12,703 nucleotides of DNA from Pseudomonadota bacterium (lineage in GTDB: Bacteria > Pseudomonadota > Gammaproteobacteria > Burkholderiales > Burkholderiaceae): the NCBI GenBank assembly GCA_029777935.1, contig JAKORH010000207.1, positions 1 to 12,703 on the forward strand, written 5' to 3'. The notes under the pieces were generated by a model. The model was not told the DNA's origin and ran no database searches. It saw nothing but the letters and a program-made list of their open reading frames with translations. A program made the position numbers and the translations under genes. Position 1 is the stretch's first letter; each line of letters begins with the position of its first letter. This document shows positions 9,512 to 12,703 of this stretch, one piece after another.

Positions 9512-10768
9512 TTGAACATTCCCTACGAAGTCCGCATCGGCCTGCGCTACACGCGCGCGGGCCGCCGCGCGCGCCGGCGCAACGGCTTCATCTCGTTCAT
9601 CTCGGCGATCTCGATGAGCGGCATCATGCTCGGCGTGGCGGCGCTGATCGTGGTGCTGTCGGTGATGAACGGCTTCACCAAGGAAGTGCGCGACCGCATG
9701 CTGGCGGTGATCTCGGACATCGAGCTGTCGTCGTACAGCGGAGCGCTCGCCGACTGGCGCGCGCTGGCGCAGCGCGCGCAGCAGAATCCGCAAGTGGTGG
9801 CGGCCGCGCCGTACGTGAACGCGCAGGCGATGCTGACGCGCGGCGACGTGGTGCGCGGCGCGTTGATCCGCGGCATCGATCCCGCGTTCGAAGGCGGCGT
9901 GTCCGACATCGTGAAGAGCCTGCCGGCCGGCCGCATCAGCAATCTGGCGCCGGGCGAGTTCGGCATCGTGCCGGGCATCGAGCTGGCGCGTGCGCTCGGC
10001 GTGACCCTCGGCGACAAGGTGACGCTGCTCGCGCCCGAGGGCAACGTGACGCCGGCCGGCGTGATTCCGCGGCTCAAGCAGTTCCGCGTGGTCGGCGTGT
10101 TCGAGTCCGGCCACTACGAATTCGACAGCACGCTGGCGCTGATCCACATCGCCGACGCCGAGAAGATGTTCCGCGTCGACGGACCGACCGGCGTGCGGCT
10201 GAAGCTGAAGGACGCTCTGGAGGCGCCGCAGGTCGCCGCGCAGCTTGCAAGTGTGCTCGGGCCCGATGCGCTGGTACGCGACTGGTCGCGCCAGAACCGC
10301 ACCTACTTCGCGGCGGTGAAGACCGAGAAGCGGATGATGTTGATCATCCTGACGCTGATCGTCGCGGTGGCGGCGTTCAACCTCGTGTCGACGCTGGTGA
10401 TGACGGTCACCGAGAAGCAGTCCGACATCGCGATCCTGCGCACGCTCGGCGCCAGCCCGCGCAGCGTGATGGCGGTGTTCATCGTGCAGGGCGCGCTGAT
10501 CGGCGTGATTGGCACGCTGGCGGGTGTCGGCCTCGGGCTGCTGCTGGCCAACAACCTCGACGTGATCGTGCCCGCGATCGAGCACGCGTTCGGCGTGCAG
10601 TTCCTGCCGAAGGACATCTACTTCCTGAACGAGCTGCCGTCGGATCCGCGCGCCAGCGACATCGTGCCGATCGCGATCATCTCGCTCGTGCTGTCGCTGG
10701 TGGCGACGCTGTATCCGAGCTGGCGCGCCGCGCGCACGCGCCCCGCCGAAGCGCTGCGCTATGACTGA
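9512..10768 (+). CDS. lolC: Lipoprotein-releasing ABC transporter permease LolC/LolE family
   Basis: 418 residues, the usual LolC length (about 400-415). It is the inner-membrane subunit that, with LolD, extracts outer-membrane lipoproteins and hands them to LolA. The N-terminus [17 protein letters not shown] then [22 protein letters not shown] is the diagnostic LolC/E block. Four membrane segments are visible: about 28-53, 273-297, 319-348 and 383-402, with a large periplasmic domain between the first two. The C-terminus ends RPAEALRYD, typical of the family. The start is TTG (9512-9514), chosen because the family sequence begins right there and no in-frame ATG lies nearby. It overlaps lolD by 8 bp. 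Only one permease gene is present, so it may work as a homodimer or with a LolE encoded elsewhere. Confidence 0.95.
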   Translation: MNIPYEVRIGLRYTRAGRRARRRNGFISFISAISMSGIMLGVAALIVVLSVMNGFTKEVRDRMLAVISDIELSSYSGALADWRALAQRAQQNPQVVAAAPYVNAQAMLTRGDVVRGALIRGIDPAFEGGVSDIVKSLPAGRISNLAPGEFGIVPGIELARALGVTLGDKVTLLAPEGNVTPAGVIPRLKQFRVVGVFESGHYEFDSTLALIHIADAEKMFRVDGPTGVRLKLKDALEAPQVAAQLASVLGPDALVRDWSRQNRTYFAAVKTEKRMMLIILTLIVAVAAFNLVSTLVMTVTEKQSDIAILRTLGASPRSVMAVFIVQGALIGVIGTLAGVGLGLLLANNLDVIVPAIEHAFGVQFLPKDIYFLNELPSDPRASDIVPIAIISLVLSLVATLYPSWRAARTRPAEALRYD

Positions 10769-11462
10769 GCGCGCCCCGCTACGAATGACTGAGGTCATCG
10801 CCGCCCGCGGCATCTTCAAGTCCTACCGCGAGAACCAGCTCGCGGTCGAGGTGCTGAACGGAGCCGATCTCGTCGTGGCGCGCGGCGAGGTGATCGCGAT
10901 CGTCGGCGCGTCCGGCTCGGGCAAGAGCACGCTGCTGCATTGTCTCGGCGGGCTCGACGCGATCGACCGCGGCGAGGTGAGGATCGGCGGCCGCGACGTC
11001 GCTGCGCTCGGCGAGCGCGAGCGCGGGGAACTGCGCAACCGCGAACTGGGCTTCGTCTACCAGTTCCATCACCTGCTGCCGGAGTTCACCGCGCTCGACA
11101 ACGTGGCGATGCCGCTGTCGATCCGGCGCGCGCCGCTGGCTGAGGCGCGGGCGGAAGCCGCAGAGGCGCTGGCCGCGGTCGGCCTCGGCGAACGCGTGCA
11201 GCACCATCCGGCCGAGTTGTCGGGCGGCGAGCGCCAGCGCACCGCGATCGCGCGCGCGATCGTGACGCGGCCGGCCTGCGTGCTGGCCGACGAGCCGACC
11301 GGCAACCTCGATCGCGAGACCGCGCGCGGCGTGTTCGACGTGTTCCTGAGGCTGGCGCGTGCCGGCGGCACCGCGATCGTGATCGTCACGCACGATCCGG
11401 ACCTGGCAGGGCAGTGCGACCGCGTGCTGCGGCTGCGCCACGGTGTGCTCGCGCCTGCATGA
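10761..11462 (+). CDS. lolD: Lipoprotein-releasing ABC transporter ATP-binding protein
   Basis: 233 residues, the ATPase of the LolCD(E) complex on the cytoplasmic face of the inner membrane. Walker A is GASGSGKST (49-57), the Q-loop [19 protein letters not shown] has Gln101, the signature LSGGERQR is at 153-160, Walker B is [11 protein letters not shown] with Glu178, and the switch His is His211 (IVTHD). The FHHLLPEF stretch separates LolD from the related MacB and FtsE ATPases. Two starts are possible: ATG at 10761 (overlapping the lolC end by 8 bp, coupled) and ATG at 10785, whose product [14 protein letters not shown] also fits the family. Neither has a clear Shine-Dalgarno; the first is reported, the second is about as likely. 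The gene is cotranscribed with lolC. Confidence 0.95.
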   Translation: MTERAPLRMTEVIAARGIFKSYRENQLAVEVLNGADLVVARGEVIAIVGASGSGKSTLLHCLGGLDAIDRGEVRIGGRDVAALGERERGELRNRELGFVYQFHHLLPEFTALDNVAMPLSIRRAPLAEARAEAAEALAAVGLGERVQHHPAELSGGERQRTAIARAIVTRPACVLADEPTGNLDRETARGVFDVFLRLARAGGTAIVIVTHDPDLAGQCDRVLRLRHGVLAPA

Positions 11463-11533
11463 GCGTGCACGGCCGCTCCGAAGCGCTCATCCCGCAGCGC
11501 ATAGCGCGGAGGGCAGTCCAGTAAGCACGCCGC

Positions 11534-11884
11534 TCAACGCTCGAACACGTAGCCCCACAGCAGGCAGGCCGAGCCCAGCACCGCGAGCATCACCGTGGCG
11601 ACGCCGAGCAGCTTCGGCAGAAGGAGCGCCGGCTCGGCGCTCGCCATCAGTTCGAGCACCGGCATGCCGTGCAGTGCGGCCAGCACGGCGGCCACGCAGC
11701 CGAACGCGATCGCGCCCGCCAGCGCCAGCGCACCGAATGCCGGCGGCACGGGTCGCCGCGCGAGCAGCAGCGCGACGAACGCGCCGAACCCGAGCGCGGC
11801 GCCGAAGCCGATCGCATCGATGTCGAACACATAGGCGAGCGCCGCCGCCAGCGCGATCGGCCAGGCGCGCGCGAATCCGCGCAT
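11534..11884 (-). CDS. Small hypothetical membrane protein, about four transmembrane segments
   Basis: 116 residues starting MRGFARAWPIALAAALAYVF and ending ACLLWGYVFER. I do not recognise the family. Hydrophobic segments are at about 7-20, 24-42, 48-73 and 88-112, with a basic LLARRP loop between the second and third, so it should be an inner-membrane protein. The ATG at 11882-11884 is chosen because a run of six G lies about 5 nt upstream. An alternative ATG at 11924-11926 would add 14 residues with poorer codon bias. The start overlaps the stop of the upstream 32-codon ORF in a TGATG junction, suggesting coupling. It lies on the opposite strand between lolD and tatD and converges on lolD (71 bp gap). 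GC3 bias and hydrophobic pattern support coding; function unknown. Confidence 0.6.
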   Translation of the reverse strand: MRGFARAWPIALAAALAYVFDIDAIGFGAALGFGAFVALLLARRPVPPAFGALALAGAIAFGCVAAVLAALHGMPVLELMASAEPALLLPKLLGVATVMLAVLGSACLLWGYVFER

Positions 11885-11982
11885 CACGCCCCCCGCACCG
11901 CGCGTCGGCGGCGCCGCGACCGCCATGCCGCGTGCACCGGCTCGGCGCTCGGCGTTTGGTGCCTGAAGATCTTCCGCAGCAT
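11884..11982 (-). CDS. Candidate 32-residue Arg-rich small protein upstream of membrane protein
   Basis: ATG at 11980-11982 to TGA at 11884-11886. The peptide begins MLRKIFRHQTPSAEPVHAAW and ends in an Arg-rich tail (five consecutive Arg). About nine in ten codons end in G or C, better than the other frames of this strand here. Its TGA overlaps the ATG of the membrane protein by one base (TGATG), a classic coupling junction. An in-frame TAG just upstream excludes a longer form, and there is no clear Shine-Dalgarno. It could be a real small protein, a leader peptide, or an older N-terminal part of the membrane protein split by a frameshift. I do not recognise it. Confidence 0.35.
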   Translation of the reverse strand: MLRKIFRHQTPSAEPVHAAWRSRRRRRAVRGA

Positions 11983-11994
11983 GCAGCAAGTCTA

Positions 11995-12075
11995 GTCGGC
12001 AGTCGGCAGTCGGCGGTCGGCAGTGACACTGCGCGGCTCGGATATGCTGCCGACTGACCGCTGCCGACTGCCGAC
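11995..12075. repeat. Long imperfect palindrome of 7-bp GTCGGCA units before tatD
   Basis: The left arm 11995-12022 is four 7-bp units (GTCGGCA, GTCGGCA, GTCGGCG, GTCGGCA). The right arm 12048-12075 is TGCCGAC, TGACCGC, TGCCGAC, TGCCGAC. The arms pair over 28 bp with four mismatches, all in the second unit. The 25-bp spacer (12023-12047) has a small inner palindrome, GCAGTG-A-CACTGC (12020-12032), overlapping the left arm. The element fills nearly the whole 95-bp gap between the divergent small ORF and tatD, and its right arm ends 2 bp before the tatD ATG. Translations give TADCRLPT and SRQSAVGS, patterns I recall from spurious ORFs in many bacteria. TATGCT (12043-12048) is a weak -10-like hexamer, but no properly spaced -35 is seen. 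Confidence 0.9.
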
Positions 12076-12077
12076 CG

Positions 12078-12703
12078 ATGTGGCTCGACACGCATTGCCA
12101 TCTCGACGTGCCCGAATTCGACGCCGATCGCGACGCGGTCATCGCGCGCGCGCGGGCGGCTGGCGTGTCGACGCTCGTGATCCCGGCGGTAGAGGCCGCA
12201 GCCTTCACGCGCGTGCGCGAGTGCGCGCACCGCTACGGCTGCACGTACGCGCTCGGCATCCATCCGCTGTACGTCGATCGCGCCCACGAAGACGACATCG
12301 ACCGGATGCGCGCCGCGGTGGAGTTGGCGCTGGACGATCCGCGCTTCGTGGCGATCGGCGAGATCGGCCTTGACAACTACGTCGCATCGCCGCCGCGCGA
12401 GCGCCAGCAGTGGTTCTACGCCGCGCAACTGAAGATCGCGCGCCGCTTCGACCTGCCGGTGATCCTGCACGTGCGCCGCTCGGCCGACGACCTGCAGAAG
12501 TTCCTTGGTCGCACCGAGGTGCGCGGCGGCATCGCGCACGCGTTCAACGGCAGCGAGGATCAGGCCCAGCGGATGCTGGCGCGCGGCTTCAAGCTCGGCT
12601 TCTGCGGCGCGATGACCTACGACGGCTCGCTGCGCATCCGCCGCTTCGCCGCTACGGTGCCGGACGACGGCTGGGTGCTCGAGACCGACGCACCCGACAT
12701 TCC
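12078..12703 (+). CDS. TatD-family metal-dependent hydrolase (3' truncated by window)
   Basis: 208 complete codons are visible; family members are about 255-265 residues, so roughly the last fifth is missing. TatD-family enzymes are TIM-barrel, two-metal hydrolases, several with DNase activity. The metal ligands are present in order: His6 and His8 (DTHCHLD), Glu95 (GEIGLD), His131 (VILHVRR), His154 (HAFNG) and Asp204 (LETDAPDIP). The N-terminus MWLDTHCHLD leaves no room for a later start, and YcfH-type proteins begin alike. There is no Shine-Dalgarno: the bases before the ATG are the right arm of the 7-bp-unit palindrome. It follows lolC-lolD in direction but is separated from them by the minus-strand membrane-protein gene. 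It is closer to YcfH-like members than to TatD proper, so no symbol is given. Confidence 0.93.
   Translation, partial: MWLDTHCHLDVPEFDADRDAVIARARAAGVSTLVIPAVEAAAFTRVRECAHRYGCTYALGIHPLYVDRAHEDDIDRMRAAVELALDDPRFVAIGEIGLDNYVASPPRERQQWFYAAQLKIARRFDLPVILHVRRSADDLQKFLGRTEVRGGIAHAFNGSEDQAQRMLARGFKLGFCGAMTYDGSLRIRRFAATVPDDGWVLETDAPDI

Noticed and set aside
11995..12075. Short CRISPR array or tandem-repeat locus
   Set aside because: The units are only 7 bp with no spacers between them and no cas genes; the two blocks are inverted, so it is a palindrome.

Overview
The window is high-GC DNA with dense, strongly GC3-biased genes and several GTG/TTG starts. It looks like the chromosome of a betaproteobacterium, probably Burkholderiales-like. 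That placement rests on gene content (recJ, prfB, lysS, an RpfE-type protein, lolC, lolD, tatD) and on the LolC and RF2 sequences as I remember the families; no database search was possible.

Layout. 1-189: 3' end of an IS630-type transposase gene (+), the edge of an insertion sequence. 217-4426: a minus-strand operon, in transcription order prfB (RF2, with the classic programmed +1 frameshift), a short-chain dehydrogenase, lysS and a DUF4743-Nudix hydrolase. Spacing is very tight (gaps of 2 and 17 bp, then a 4-bp GTGA overlap). 4502-6490: a soluble PAS-PAS-HisKA-HATPase-REC hybrid kinase (+), divergent from prfB. 6522-8213: recJ (-), convergent with the kinase. 8214-8411: an intergenic region holding a long palindrome built of 8-bp units. 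8412-9461: an RpfE/COG4255-type protein (-). 9512-11462: lolC and lolD (+), overlapping by 8 bp. 11534-11982: a small minus-strand membrane-protein gene and a candidate 32-codon leader ORF that share a TGATG junction. 11995-12075: a second long palindrome, built of 7-bp units, that fills the divergent gap before tatD. 12078-12703: 5' two thirds of a TatD-family hydrolase gene (+), cut by the window end.

Functions. Most of the window is housekeeping: translation (RF2, LysRS), DNA repair (RecJ), lipoprotein export to the outer membrane (LolC, LolD) and a TatD-type hydrolase. The accessory signals are the hybrid kinase set between prfB and recJ next to an RpfE-like gene, an arrangement that recalls the Xanthomonas rpf region; the SDR and Nudix genes wired into the lysS operon; and two unrelated palindromes with the same architecture, one of which runs to within 2 bp of the tatD start codon. 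I see no CRISPR array, tRNA, rRNA, phage region or defence cluster. I do not see a clearly new multi-gene system; the palindromes and the kinase context are the best leads.
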